This document shows, piece after piece, positions 16,969 through 26,281 of a stretch of DNA of 64,000 bases (the stretch's first letter is position 1; each line of letters starts with the position of its first letter). Under the pieces are notes generated by a model. It did not search any database and was not told the DNA's origin. It saw only the letters and a list, made by a program, of their open reading frames with translations. The stretch lies in assembly GCF_003464595.1 (NCBI RefSeq), contig NZ_QRZF01000008.1, positions 124,001 through 188,000 on the forward strand. Direction: 5' to 3'. The translations under genes were made by a program, and so were the position numbers. This stretch comes from Bacteroides intestinalis (GTDB lineage Bacteria; Bacteroidota; Bacteroidia; Bacteroidales; Bacteroidaceae).

Positions 16969-18153
16969 ATGAAACACATGAAATTTTTGTCTTTCTTTTT
17001 GGGTATTACTTTTTCTATAGTAGCGTGTAGCAGTAATAACGAAATAATTCCTGTGCCCGATGTCGATCCCGATGGTGACGATGGAACTACAGAGGTGGAA
17101 TTTGCCAAAGGTGCCGACATAGGATGGGTCACCGAATACGAATCCAAAGGCTACAACTTCTATAATGCCAAAGGTGAGCAGCGTGAGTGTACGGCTCTGA
17201 TGAAGGAACTAGGACTTAATGCCATCCGTATTCGCGTATGGGTAGACCCGAGCAAACATGGCAATTGGTGTAACACTGCCGATGTGGTGGAGAAGGCCAA
17301 AAGAGCCAAAGAGTTGGGAATGGATGTAATGATAGACTTTCATTACAGTGATTGGTGGGCCGACCCCGCCCAGCAAAACAAACCCGCGTCGTGGGTAGGA
17401 AAAAATCTGGCAAACTTGAAAAGTGCCATTAAAGACCATACAGTGAGTGTACTTCAGGCCTTGAAGACGATAGGGGTTATTCCTAAATGGGTGCAAGTGG
17501 GGAATGAAATTCGCCCGGGTATGTTGTGGGATGAAGACGTGGCTTTGAGCGGCGCATCTTATAATGTGACGGAGAAGGATTTGAAAGATGCACCGGCAAG
17601 TGCGACCGACAAAGTGGTATATCCCATGAATTGGGCTAATCTTGGTGCTTTCGTCACTACCGGATACGATGCTGTGAAGTCAGTTTTTCCCGATGCTATT
17701 GTGATTGTTCACTTGGACAATGGATGGGACAGCGGCTTGTTCACCTGGTTCTTCGATGAATTAAAGAAGAATGGCGGCAAGTGGGACATGATAGGTATGT
17801 CGCTTTACCCTTATTGGTCGCGTGATTCCAAAGAAGGCTATTCATCTGCCGATGCCGTCATTACGGACTGTATCAGCAACATCAAGGCTTTGAGCACCAA
17901 GTACAATTGTGATGTAATGGTGGTAGAAACCGGTATGGAGTGTGCCGATGACAATGGTAAGTTGGCAAGTACCTCTGTTTTGAACGAGGGAAAGAGGCAG
18001 CTTGCCCGTATCTTGAAGGAGTGCAAGGAACATACCAACGGTCGTTGTAAAGGAGTGTTCTATTGGGAACCGGAGTGCAGGCCGAGTCAATATAGATTGG
18101 GAGCATTTACAGAAGAGGGTCGTCCTACTGTTATAATGGATGCTTTTAAATAA
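16969..18153 (+). CDS. GH53 endo-beta-1,4-galactanase, lipoprotein
   Basis: From the ATG at 16969 the protein has 394 residues with lipobox FSIVAC; the ATG at 16978 is equally good. An ATG at 16918 overlaps the previous stop but would give an over-long hydrophobic leader. Typical GH53 motifs are FAKGADIGWVTEYE, LGLNAIRIRVWVDP, VMIDFHYSDWWADPA, QVGNEI (Glu180, acid/base) and VVETGM (Glu320, nucleophile). The enzyme cuts beta-1,4-galactan side chains of pectin into galacto-oligosaccharides, probably at the cell surface because acidic residues follow the lipid-bearing Cys. Confidence 0.92.
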   Translation: MKHMKFLSFFLGITFSIVACSSNNEIIPVPDVDPDGDDGTTEVEFAKGADIGWVTEYESKGYNFYNAKGEQRECTALMKELGLNAIRIRVWVDPSKHGNWCNTADVVEKAKRAKELGMDVMIDFHYSDWWADPAQQNKPASWVGKNLANLKSAIKDHTVSVLQALKTIGVIPKWVQVGNEIRPGMLWDEDVALSGASYNVTEKDLKDAPASATDKVVYPMNWANLGAFVTTGYDAVKSVFPDAIVIVHLDNGWDSGLFTWFFDELKKNGGKWDMIGMSLYPYWSRDSKEGYSSADAVITDCISNIKALSTKYNCDVMVVETGMECADDNGKLASTSVLNEGKRQLARILKECKEHTNGRCKGVFYWEPECRPSQYRLGAFTEEGRPTVIMDAFK

Positions 18154-18178
18154 CATTAATTAAATACTTTGATTGAAA

Positions 18179-20656
18179 ATGAAGAAGATACTATTCATCT
18201 CTTTCTCCTGCTGTATTCTTTTTTCTTTGATGGCAAAAGCTCAGCGTATAGAAACACTGTTGGAGAAGAACTGGAAGTTTACAAAAGGTGAAGTAGCGGA
18301 AGCCATGAAGCCTGAATTTGATGATCGCAAATGGGAAACTGTAACTGTACCTCACGACTGGGCCATCTTCGGTCCTTTCGATCGCAGCAACGACTTGCAG
18401 GAAGTAGCAGTAACGCAAAACTTCGAAAAGAAGGCTTCTGTCAAGACCGGACGTACAGGTGGGCTCCCTTACGTAGGAATAGGTTGGTATCGTACTACGT
18501 TCGATGCTCTCGCTGATCAGCAGACGACACTTGTCTTTGATGGTGCAATGAGTGAAGCCCGTGTATACGTCAATGGGCAAGAAGCATGTTTCTGGCCATT
18601 CGGTTATAATTCTTTCCATTGCGATGTCACCGGACTTCTGAATAAAGATGGTAAAAACAATACCCTTGCTGTACGTCTGGAGAATAAGCCTCAATCTTCC
18701 CGTTGGTATCCTGGCGCAGGACTTTATCGCAATGTGCGTGTAGTGAGTACTGATAAAGTGCATGTTCCTGTATGGGGTACTCAGCTGACTACTCCTCATG
18801 TTTCTGATGAGTATGCCTCAGTACGTCTGTTGACGACTATTGCTAATGATGAAGGAAAAGATATCCGTATCGTAACAGAAATTATCTCTCCCGATGGGAA
18901 AGTTGTTGCAACGAAGGATAATACCCGTAAGATTAATCATGGTCAACCTTTTGAACAAAACTTCTTGGTGAATGCTCCTTGCTTGTGGTCACCAGAGACA
19001 CCTTATTTATATAAGGCTGTTTCCAAAGTCTATGCCGATGGCAAGCAAACGGATGAATATACTACTCGTTTCGGCATCCGTAGCATAGAAATCATTGCCG
19101 ACAAAGGATTCTTCCTGAATGGTAAGCACCGTAAGTTCCAGGGGGTATGTAATCATCACGATCTCGGTCCGTTGGGTGCTGCCATCAATGTTGCTGCATT
19201 ACGTCGCCAACTCACACTGTTGAAAGATATGGGTTGCGATGCCATTCGTACCGCTCACAATATGCCTGCACCGGAGTTAGTGCAACTCTGTGATGAAATG
19301 GGCTTTATGATGATGGTGGAACCTTTCGACGAATGGGACATTGCCAAATGTGAGAATGGCTATCACCGCTATTTCAACGAGTGGGCAGAGCGCGATATGA
19401 TAAATATGCTGCATCAGTTCCGCAACAATCCTTGTGTCGTGATGTGGAGCATCGGCAATGAAGTTCCGACCCAATGTAGCCCGGTAGGTTATAAAGTTGC
19501 TTCTTTTTTGCAGGATATCTGTCATCGTGAAGACCCGACACGCCCTGTTACTTGCGGTATGGATCAGGTTTCCTGTGTTTTGAAGAATGGCTTTGCAGCA
19601 ATGATTGATGTACCCGGTTTTAATTATCGTGCACACCGTTATCTGGAAGCTTATGAACTGCTACCGCAGAATATAGTACTTGGTTCCGAAACTTCTTCTA
19701 CCGTTAGTTCTCGTGGCGTATATAAATTCCCTGTAGAGAAACGCGGGGATGCGAAGTACGATGATCATCAGTCTTCCGGATATGATTTGGAGCATTGTTC
19801 TTGGTCTAATGTTCCCGATGAGGATTTTGCTTTAGCAGATGATTATGACTGGACTATCGGTCAATTCGTTTGGACAGGATTCGATTATCTGGGTGAACCT
19901 TCTCCCTATGATACGGATGCATGGCCGAGTCATAGTTCTTTGTTTGGTATTATTGACCTTGGCAGCCTCCCTAAAGACCGCTACTATTTGTATCGCAGTC
20001 TTTGGAATAAGAATGTGAATACACTTCATGTACTTCCTCACTGGACATGGCCGGGTAGGGAAGGGGAGAATACTCCTGTCTTCGTTTACACAAACTATCC
20101 GACTGCCGAACTTTTCGTTAATGGGAAAAGTTATGGTAAACAGCATAAACTGACAGCCGAAGAAAGTAAAGCTATTCAAGGCAAAGATGCGCTTGCTCTC
20201 CAACGTCGTTACCGCTTGATGTGGATGGATGTTCCTTATGAGCCGGGTGAGGTGAAAGTCGTAGCTTATGATGTTTCAGGTAAAATAGCAGAGGAAAAAG
20301 TGGTCCGTACTGCCGGTAAACCTCATCACTTGGAAGTGGTAGCTGATCGTTCGCAACTTACTGCCGATGGCAAAGACTTGGCCTATATCACAGTTCGCGT
20401 GGTCGATAAAGATGGAAACCTCTGTCCTTCGGATAGTCGTCTTGTTAACTTTACGGTGAAAGGTGCGGGTCATTATCGTGCTGCTGCTAATGGAGATGCT
20501 ACTTCACTCGATTTGTTCCACTTGCCGAAGATGCCTGCTTTCAGTGGTCAGTTGACGGCAATTGTTCAGACTGCCGAGCAAGCCGGTGAGATAGTATTTG
20601 AAGCTAAAGCCAAAGGGGTAAAGTCCGGTAAACTTACACTTTATTCTTCAAAATAA
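18179..20656 (+). CDS. GH2 beta-galactosidase, secreted
   Basis: The ATG at 18179 gives 825 residues (a TTG at 18173 is in frame) with signal MKKILFISFSCCILFSLMAKA. The order is a sugar-binding jelly roll with VTVPHDWAIFGPF and GIGWYRTTF, an immunoglobulin-like domain, then a TIM barrel with GVCNHHDLGPLG, MWSIGNEVPTQ (Glu428, acid/base) and VLGSETSSTVSS (Glu504, nucleophile), then C-terminal DUF4982/Ig-like domains. It likely removes galactose from oligosaccharides in the periplasm. It is the last gene of the cassette, 25 bases after GH53. Confidence 0.92.
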   Translation: MKKILFISFSCCILFSLMAKAQRIETLLEKNWKFTKGEVAEAMKPEFDDRKWETVTVPHDWAIFGPFDRSNDLQEVAVTQNFEKKASVKTGRTGGLPYVGIGWYRTTFDALADQQTTLVFDGAMSEARVYVNGQEACFWPFGYNSFHCDVTGLLNKDGKNNTLAVRLENKPQSSRWYPGAGLYRNVRVVSTDKVHVPVWGTQLTTPHVSDEYASVRLLTTIANDEGKDIRIVTEIISPDGKVVATKDNTRKINHGQPFEQNFLVNAPCLWSPETPYLYKAVSKVYADGKQTDEYTTRFGIRSIEIIADKGFFLNGKHRKFQGVCNHHDLGPLGAAINVAALRRQLTLLKDMGCDAIRTAHNMPAPELVQLCDEMGFMMMVEPFDEWDIAKCENGYHRYFNEWAERDMINMLHQFRNNPCVVMWSIGNEVPTQCSPVGYKVASFLQDICHREDPTRPVTCGMDQVSCVLKNGFAAMIDVPGFNYRAHRYLEAYELLPQNIVLGSETSSTVSSRGVYKFPVEKRGDAKYDDHQSSGYDLEHCSWSNVPDEDFALADDYDWTIGQFVWTGFDYLGEPSPYDTDAWPSHSSLFGIIDLGSLPKDRYYLYRSLWNKNVNTLHVLPHWTWPGREGENTPVFVYTNYPTAELFVNGKSYGKQHKLTAEESKAIQGKDALALQRRYRLMWMDVPYEPGEVKVVAYDVSGKIAEEKVVRTAGKPHHLEVVADRSQLTADGKDLAYITVRVVDKDGNLCPSDSRLVNFTVKGAGHYRAAANGDATSLDLFHLPKMPAFSGQLTAIVQTAEQAGEIVFEAKAKGVKSGKLTLYSSK

Positions 20657-20680
20657 TAAGGTATTGATTTAAGAAGCTTT

Positions 20681-20733
20681 TCCATTCCTGTCCTCCCGTT
20701 TGTAATTATAACAAATGTGCGACAGGGATGGGA
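20681..20733 (+). terminator. Hairpin after the GH2 gene, possible terminator
   Basis: TCCATTCCTGTC (20681-20692) pairs with GACAGGGATGGGA (20721-20733), with an inner TTTGT/ACAAA pair. No U-tract follows, so termination is uncertain. The 875-base gap to susC also holds a 22-bp tandem repeat (21007-21094) and the LacI-type site B (21351). Confidence 0.4.
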
Positions 20734-21006
20734 TATGTACGACCCATAATGGCTGCTTTATGTAGGAGGCTGAATTAGTGAGGACGAGGATATGCCTAAT
20801 TGTCATTGTGACAAATTGTATTTTAGGTTAGCTGAGAGTGCGCTATTTCTGGCCGTAGGCCTACAGAGTTGGAAATATGACAGTGAAAAGAAACAAATGT
20901 CAGATTAATAGTTGAATAGCGAAATGCTTACATTCGTTTTAGAATGAAATATTCATGGAAAATAGCTCTTATAGGTGAGAGACGTGATGCAAATAAGTGT
21001 ATTGGC

Positions 21007-21094
21007 TGTAAGTAGTAACCCTTTTGCTTGTAAGTAGTAACTCTTTTACCTGTAAGTAGTAACCTTATCACCTGTAAGTAGTAACCCTTTTCTG
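21007..21094. repeat. Tandem repeat, four units of 22 bp
   Basis: Four consecutive units begin at 21007, 21029, 21051 and 21073, each with TGTAAGTAGTAAC or a one-base variant followed by a less conserved CTTTT half. The period is exactly 22 bp, two helical turns. It lies in the gap between the GH2 gene and susC, upstream of the LacI-type operator. Confidence 0.9.
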
Positions 21095-21350
21095 TATAAA
21101 TAGCTATCAAAGCTGCAATAATATGCGGTTTTAGTGCATTCTTATTCTTTATTTATTCGAAGAATGTGCTGGTTTGCGGATTTATAAAATGAGGTATGTT
21201 ATGAAAATAGGGAATGGGCTAGCATTATGGATGTAAAATAAGTGTTTCTATTGTTGTTTTGACATTTTGTAATTCTTTGTTCCTTGAAAATGATTATGTA
21301 TTTGTCTATCTCAAAGACTAATCCTTTTCTTGTGTAATGGCGCAACTTCC

Positions 21351-21427
21351 TGCAATCGTTTGCACTGTTGCAATTGCATATTTCTCATATTTCTTATATT
21401 TTAATATTTTAATAAAGCATATTTTTG
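21351..21427 (+). promoter_or_regulatory. LacI-type operator and -7 box upstream of susC (site B)
   Basis: TGCAATCGTTTGCA (21351-21364, centre 21357.5) is a palindrome with one mismatched pair. The -7 box TATTTTTG begins at 21420, 62.5 bp from the centre. No -33 TTTG is found. Transcription would start near 21434, leaving a leader of about 98 bases before the susC ATG. Confidence 0.7.
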
Positions 21428-21531
21428 TTGCGTCGTGTTATAGATACCTTATAAAAGAAAAAGCAATCGAAAGATAATTTCGAATATATAATATAGGTAA
21501 TTAATATTGTTAACTTTAATTTTTTAAATGC

Positions 21532-24500
21532 ATGAAGCAAGTTAATCTTAGAATCTATCGAATGATTCTTCCCCTATTGATGGGGTTATTCTTGTCTGTT
21601 AGCGTTTATGCACAGAACATCACCGTGAAAGGGCATGTAAAGGATGCCATGGGTGAGGTGATTGGCGCTAATGTCGTGGAAAAAGGTAATACCTCGAATG
21701 GTACAATCACCGACCTTGACGGTAATTTTACACTGAGTGTTCCCAAAGGGGCAACGCTGGTGGTTTCTTTCATTGGATATCAGACTCAGGAAGTGGCTGC
21801 GGCTCCTTCGGTAATTATTACCTTGAAGGACGATGCCGAGTTGTTGAATGAAGTTGTCGTAATTGGTTATGGTCGCGCTAAGAAAAACGATTTAACCGGA
21901 TCGGTGACAGCTATCAAACCTGATGAAATGAACAAAGGTTTGCAGGTTAGTGCGCAAGACATGATTACCGGTAAGATTGCTGGTGTTAATGTCCAGAATA
22001 GTGGCGGTGAACCGGGTGGCGGAGCTTCAATTCGTATTCGTGGTGGTTCATCATTGAATGCTAGCAATGATCCGTTGATTGTAATCGATGGTCTGGCTAT
22101 GGATAATTACGGTATGCAAGGTATGTCCAACCCTTTAAACCTTGTAAATCCTAATGATATTGAAAGCTTTACAGTGTTGAAAGATGCATCTGCTACAGCA
22201 ATCTATGGTAGCCGTGCTTCTAATGGTGTGATTATTATTACCACTAAGAAAGGACGCAAAAATATGAAGCCGACTATTTCTTATAATGGAAATGTATCGG
22301 TGAGTACTGTGACTAATAAGTTGGATGTGCTGAGTGCTAATGAATTCATGAACTTTATAAAGAACAAGAGTGGATTGGAAGGTGCTGATTGGGAAGCCAG
22401 TGACTATTATAAGAATATGGGTTACTGGAGTGCATATAATGCTGATGGAACACCAGCTGATGGAGCTCAACATCTTTTTGCTGATACAGATTGGCAAGAT
22501 GAGATTTACCGCACGGCCATTGCTACCGACCATAACATCACGTTGACTGGTGCTTACAAGAATCTTCCTTATCGTGTTTCTTTGGGTTATACAAAACAGC
22601 AAGGTATTCTTAAAACCTCAGACTTTGAGCGTTATACAGCTAGTGTGAGCTTGAATCCTACTTTCTTGAACGATCATTTGACTGTGAATTTTAATGCCAA
22701 AGGAATGTATTCTAATACAACGTATGCTAATACCAGTGCTATTGGTGCGGCCAGTGAAATGGATCCAACAAAGCCTGTTATGATTGACAGTGAATTCTAC
22801 AACAAAAACTTTGGTGGCTATTTCCAATACAGTTCACCTGTAGATCGTGGTGATGATGAATGGAAATATTCTATAAACTCTCTGTCTACGCGTAATCCTA
22901 TGGCTTATTTAAATACAACTTCAGATAAGGGTAAAGGTAAGGAACTGACTGGAAATATTGAGTTGGATTATAAAATTCATGGTCTTGAAGATCTCCATTT
23001 ACATGTGAATGCCGGTATGGACTTGAAGAGTGGTAAGAGTGACAAATATTATAGCCGTTATAATTACGACAATTATTATTATGGCAGTCAGGGCTGGAAT
23101 ACTCAGGACACTTATAATCTTTCACTGAATATGTATGCCCAGTACACTAAGGATTTTGGCAAGAATCATCATTTCGATGTAATGGGTGGTTATGAATGGC
23201 AGCATTTCCATAAAGAAACTGATTATTACTATTACGGTACTTATCCTGATACCAACAAGGAACATCCCGGTGAAATAAAAGACCCGTCAGAGAATACTCT
23301 CTATAAGACTGAGAATTATTTGGTATCTTTCTTTGGTCGCTTGAACTATTCGTTGATGGATCGTTATTTACTGACTGTTACGCTGCGTAATGACGGTTCT
23401 TCACGTTTCCATAAAGACAATCGTTGGGGATTGTTCCCTTCTGTTGCAGCTGCATGGAAAATCAATGAAGAAGCTTTCCTCAAAGATTCTAAAGTCGTTT
23501 CTGATTTGAAACTTCGTTTAGGTTGGGGTAAAACTGGTCAGCAGGAAGGTATTGGCGATTACACTTATTTTGCTTCTTATACGACTAATGGTTTGGGTGC
23601 ATATTATCCAATTGTAGGCAACGGTATGACTTACCGCCCTGATGCTTATAATGCCGCCCTGACTTGGGAAAAGACTACTACCTACAATGCTGGTATTGAT
23701 TTGAGTCTTTTAAATGATCGTTTTACTGTAAATTTAGATTATTATTACAGAAAGACTACTGACCTTATCAATACAGTGGCTGTTGCTGCAGGTTCTAACT
23801 TTAAGAATAAGGTTACAAGTAATATTGGTGAGTTACATAATCAGGGTGTCGAATTATCGTTCACTTATCGGCCTATCCAAACGAAAGATTGGCGTTGGGA
23901 ATTGGGTTATAATATAACTTATAATGATAATAAGATTGATAAGCTGTTAGCAAGCGATGATGCTGATTATAAAATCCTGCATGGAGGTCTTGCTGTAGGT
24001 GATTCTGGCTCAGATGGTATTAAAGCTTGGGCTGTGGGACATCCGGTATCAGCTTTCTATACTTATCAACAGGTTTATGACCAGAATGGCCAACCTATTG
24101 AAGGACAGTTTGTAGATCGTAATGGAGATGGTACTATCAACTCGGCAGACCGTTATTTCTATAAAAAGGCTGATGCTGATGTGATAATGGGTATGACGTC
24201 TAAATTGATTTACAAGAATTGGGACTTTGGCTTTTCTCTTCGTGCAAGTCTTGGTAATTATGCTTATAACGGTGTAGAAGCCGGACGCTCGAATATTTCT
24301 GTAGAACGTTTGTTCAATGGTAATACATGGCACAATGTAACCAATATGGCAATGGCCAAGGATTGGAGTTATATTTCTACGGAAGATGCTTTGTCTGACT
24401 ACTTCATTCAGAACGCTTCATTCTTGAAGTGCGATAATATCACTTTGGGATATAGCTTCGAAAAGTTATTCGGAATGAAAATTAGTGGTCGTGCTTATCT

Positions 24501-24627
24501 TACAGCTCAGAATGTCTTTACAATCTCTAAATACAAGGGCATTGATCCGGAAATCAATGGTGGCTATGATGGTAATATTTACCCCCGTCCATTCACTGGT
24601 GTATTTGGTGTAAGTCTTAATTTCTAA
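21532..24627 (+). CDS. susC: SusC-like TonB-dependent outer-membrane transporter (starch locus)
   Basis: The 1031-residue protein has a signal peptide (to about residue 28), then a carboxypeptidase-regulatory-like domain (about 30-105, ITVKGHVKDAMGEVIGANVV). The TonB box and plug follow (ELLNEVVVIGYGRAKKNDLTGS, then IRIRGGSSLNASNDPLIVIDG) and a long barrel ending in an aromatic residue (GVSLNF). It imports glycan fragments with the SusD partner coded 21 bases downstream. The SusE/F-like, GH13 and GH133 genes that follow show that the substrate is an alpha-glucan. Operator site B lies upstream. Confidence 0.95.
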   Translation: MKQVNLRIYRMILPLLMGLFLSVSVYAQNITVKGHVKDAMGEVIGANVVEKGNTSNGTITDLDGNFTLSVPKGATLVVSFIGYQTQEVAAAPSVIITLKDDAELLNEVVVIGYGRAKKNDLTGSVTAIKPDEMNKGLQVSAQDMITGKIAGVNVQNSGGEPGGGASIRIRGGSSLNASNDPLIVIDGLAMDNYGMQGMSNPLNLVNPNDIESFTVLKDASATAIYGSRASNGVIIITTKKGRKNMKPTISYNGNVSVSTVTNKLDVLSANEFMNFIKNKSGLEGADWEASDYYKNMGYWSAYNADGTPADGAQHLFADTDWQDEIYRTAIATDHNITLTGAYKNLPYRVSLGYTKQQGILKTSDFERYTASVSLNPTFLNDHLTVNFNAKGMYSNTTYANTSAIGAASEMDPTKPVMIDSEFYNKNFGGYFQYSSPVDRGDDEWKYSINSLSTRNPMAYLNTTSDKGKGKELTGNIELDYKIHGLEDLHLHVNAGMDLKSGKSDKYYSRYNYDNYYYGSQGWNTQDTYNLSLNMYAQYTKDFGKNHHFDVMGGYEWQHFHKETDYYYYGTYPDTNKEHPGEIKDPSENTLYKTENYLVSFFGRLNYSLMDRYLLTVTLRNDGSSRFHKDNRWGLFPSVAAAWKINEEAFLKDSKVVSDLKLRLGWGKTGQQEGIGDYTYFASYTTNGLGAYYPIVGNGMTYRPDAYNAALTWEKTTTYNAGIDLSLLNDRFTVNLDYYYRKTTDLINTVAVAAGSNFKNKVTSNIGELHNQGVELSFTYRPIQTKDWRWELGYNITYNDNKIDKLLASDDADYKILHGGLAVGDSGSDGIKAWAVGHPVSAFYTYQQVYDQNGQPIEGQFVDRNGDGTINSADRYFYKKADADVIMGMTSKLIYKNWDFGFSLRASLGNYAYNGVEAGRSNISVERLFNGNTWHNVTNMAMAKDWSYISTEDALSDYFIQNASFLKCDNITLGYSFEKLFGMKISGRAYLTAQNVFTISKYKGIDPEINGGYDGNIYPRPFTGVFGVSLNF

Positions 24628-24648
24628 ACCATATTATAGAAAAATAAC

Positions 24649-26274
24649 ATGAAAACAAAAATACTGAAATCAATAATACCTGCTGCGGCACTTGCGCTAA
24701 CATTGAACTTTAGTTCTTGTATAGGCGACTTGGATGTCAGTCCAATTAATCCGCAGCAAACGATGGAGTTCGATAATGACGCCGTCTTCAACAAAATTTA
24801 TGCTAGTTTTAGTCTGACAGGGCAATCAGGACCTAATGGCAATGGTGATATTGATGATGTTGATGAAGGACGTTCAGGTATGTTCCGCTCTCAGTGGTAT
24901 CTCAATGAATTTACTGCTGACGAAGCACATTGGGTATGGGCAACAGATGCTGGTATACCGGAATTGCTTCACAACTCATGGGGAGAGAGTTGCGTATTCT
25001 CGGCTGCTCTTTATTATCGTCTTTATTTCACAATTACACTTTGTAATTTCTATTTAGGGCAAGAAGGTAATGCAGCAGACCAAGAGATACGTAATGCGGA
25101 AGTGCGTTTTATACGTGCTTATAACTATGCGCTTGTTATGGACTTGTATGGAAATGCGGCCTTTACTGAAACTGTGTCTGCTGAAATGGCTTTAGGCTAT
25201 TCAAGAAGCCAGTTTTTTGAATATGTTGAGAGAGAATTAAAAGAATGTGCTGATTTGATGGCAGAACCTGGTAAAAACACTTACGGCCGCGCTGACCGTG
25301 TGGCTGCTTGGAACCTCTTGGCACGTATTTATTTGAATGCAGAAGTCTATACGGGTACACCTCGTTGGGATGATGCCATGACTTATGCTGAAAAGGTTAT
25401 CAATAATGGTTATTATCATCTTAATACAACGGGAGCTACTAATCCAGTAACTGGTGAGAAATATACAGGTTATCAAATGTTGTTTTTGGCCGATAATAAT
25501 CGTAATGGAGCACAATATGAGAATTTATTGGTAGGTCTTACTGATGGTGAAACTACCAAAAGTTATGAAGGAACCAATTTCCTTATACAGGCGTCTTACT
25601 CTAACAAGGTGCCGACAGACAATTATGCTCCTTCAGGTGCCGACAACAATTGGGGTAAATGTATTCGTTTGCGCAAGCAACTTATTGATAAGTTTTTTAC
25701 GACTAAACCTGCTGAAGCTGCAACATTGCAAAATATGATTACTGCCGCAAATGATGACCGTGCATTGTTCTTCAATAAAGGAATGGATATTTCTGTTTCC
25801 GATGAAGGTACTGATGAAAATTTGGGATATAGCTGCGTGAAATTCCGCAATGTTAATTCTGATGGAAGTAATAATGCAGTTATTGAATTTGTCAATACAG
25901 ACCTGCCCGTTATGCGTATAGCTGAGGCATATTTGACTTATGCGGAAGCTTCAGTTCGCAAGAATGGTGCTATTGGCAATAGTGATGCCAAAGCGAAAAT
26001 AGACGAATTGCGTACACGTGCACATGCCCCTGTAAAGAGTACTTATACATTGGACGATATCTGTGATGAATGGAGCCGTGAGTTCTGGCTTGAAGGACGT
26101 CGACGTGTTGATCTTATTCGTTTTGGCAAATTTGCCGGACAGTCCAGCTATAAGTGGGAATGGATGGGAGGAGTTTATGAGGGTAATCAATTCCCCTCTT
26201 ATATGAGTATTTTCCCTTTACCGGTAAATGAGATCTCAAATAATAAAAATCTGAAACAGAATACTGGTTATTAA
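24649..26274 (+). CDS. susD: SusD-like glycan-binding outer-membrane lipoprotein (starch locus)
   Basis: The 541-residue protein has the lipobox NFSSC followed by IGDLDVSPINPQQTM, typical of SusD/RagB proteins. It contains helical TPR-like segments (RNAEVRFIRAYNYALVMDLYG) and the conserved C-terminal patterns RIAEAYLTYAEASVRKNG and EFWLEGRRRVDLIRFGKF. It caps the SusC barrel and captures the glycan on the cell surface. It lies between susC and the susE-like gene with short gaps. Confidence 0.95.
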   Translation: MKTKILKSIIPAAALALTLNFSSCIGDLDVSPINPQQTMEFDNDAVFNKIYASFSLTGQSGPNGNGDIDDVDEGRSGMFRSQWYLNEFTADEAHWVWATDAGIPELLHNSWGESCVFSAALYYRLYFTITLCNFYLGQEGNAADQEIRNAEVRFIRAYNYALVMDLYGNAAFTETVSAEMALGYSRSQFFEYVERELKECADLMAEPGKNTYGRADRVAAWNLLARIYLNAEVYTGTPRWDDAMTYAEKVINNGYYHLNTTGATNPVTGEKYTGYQMLFLADNNRNGAQYENLLVGLTDGETTKSYEGTNFLIQASYSNKVPTDNYAPSGADNNWGKCIRLRKQLIDKFFTTKPAEAATLQNMITAANDDRALFFNKGMDISVSDEGTDENLGYSCVKFRNVNSDGSNNAVIEFVNTDLPVMRIAEAYLTYAEASVRKNGAIGNSDAKAKIDELRTRAHAPVKSTYTLDDICDEWSREFWLEGRRRVDLIRFGKFAGQSSYKWEWMGGVYEGNQFPSYMSIFPLPVNEISNNKNLKQNTGY

Positions 26275-26281
26275 TCTCTAA

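Noticed and set aside
21007..21094. CRISPR array
   Set aside because: Units are contiguous with no unique spacers, and no cas genes occur in the window.
20928..21110. Minus-strand reading frame with repeated GYYLQ peptide
   Set aside because: The repeat peptide is only the translation of the 22-bp intergenic array; there is no start context or known domain.
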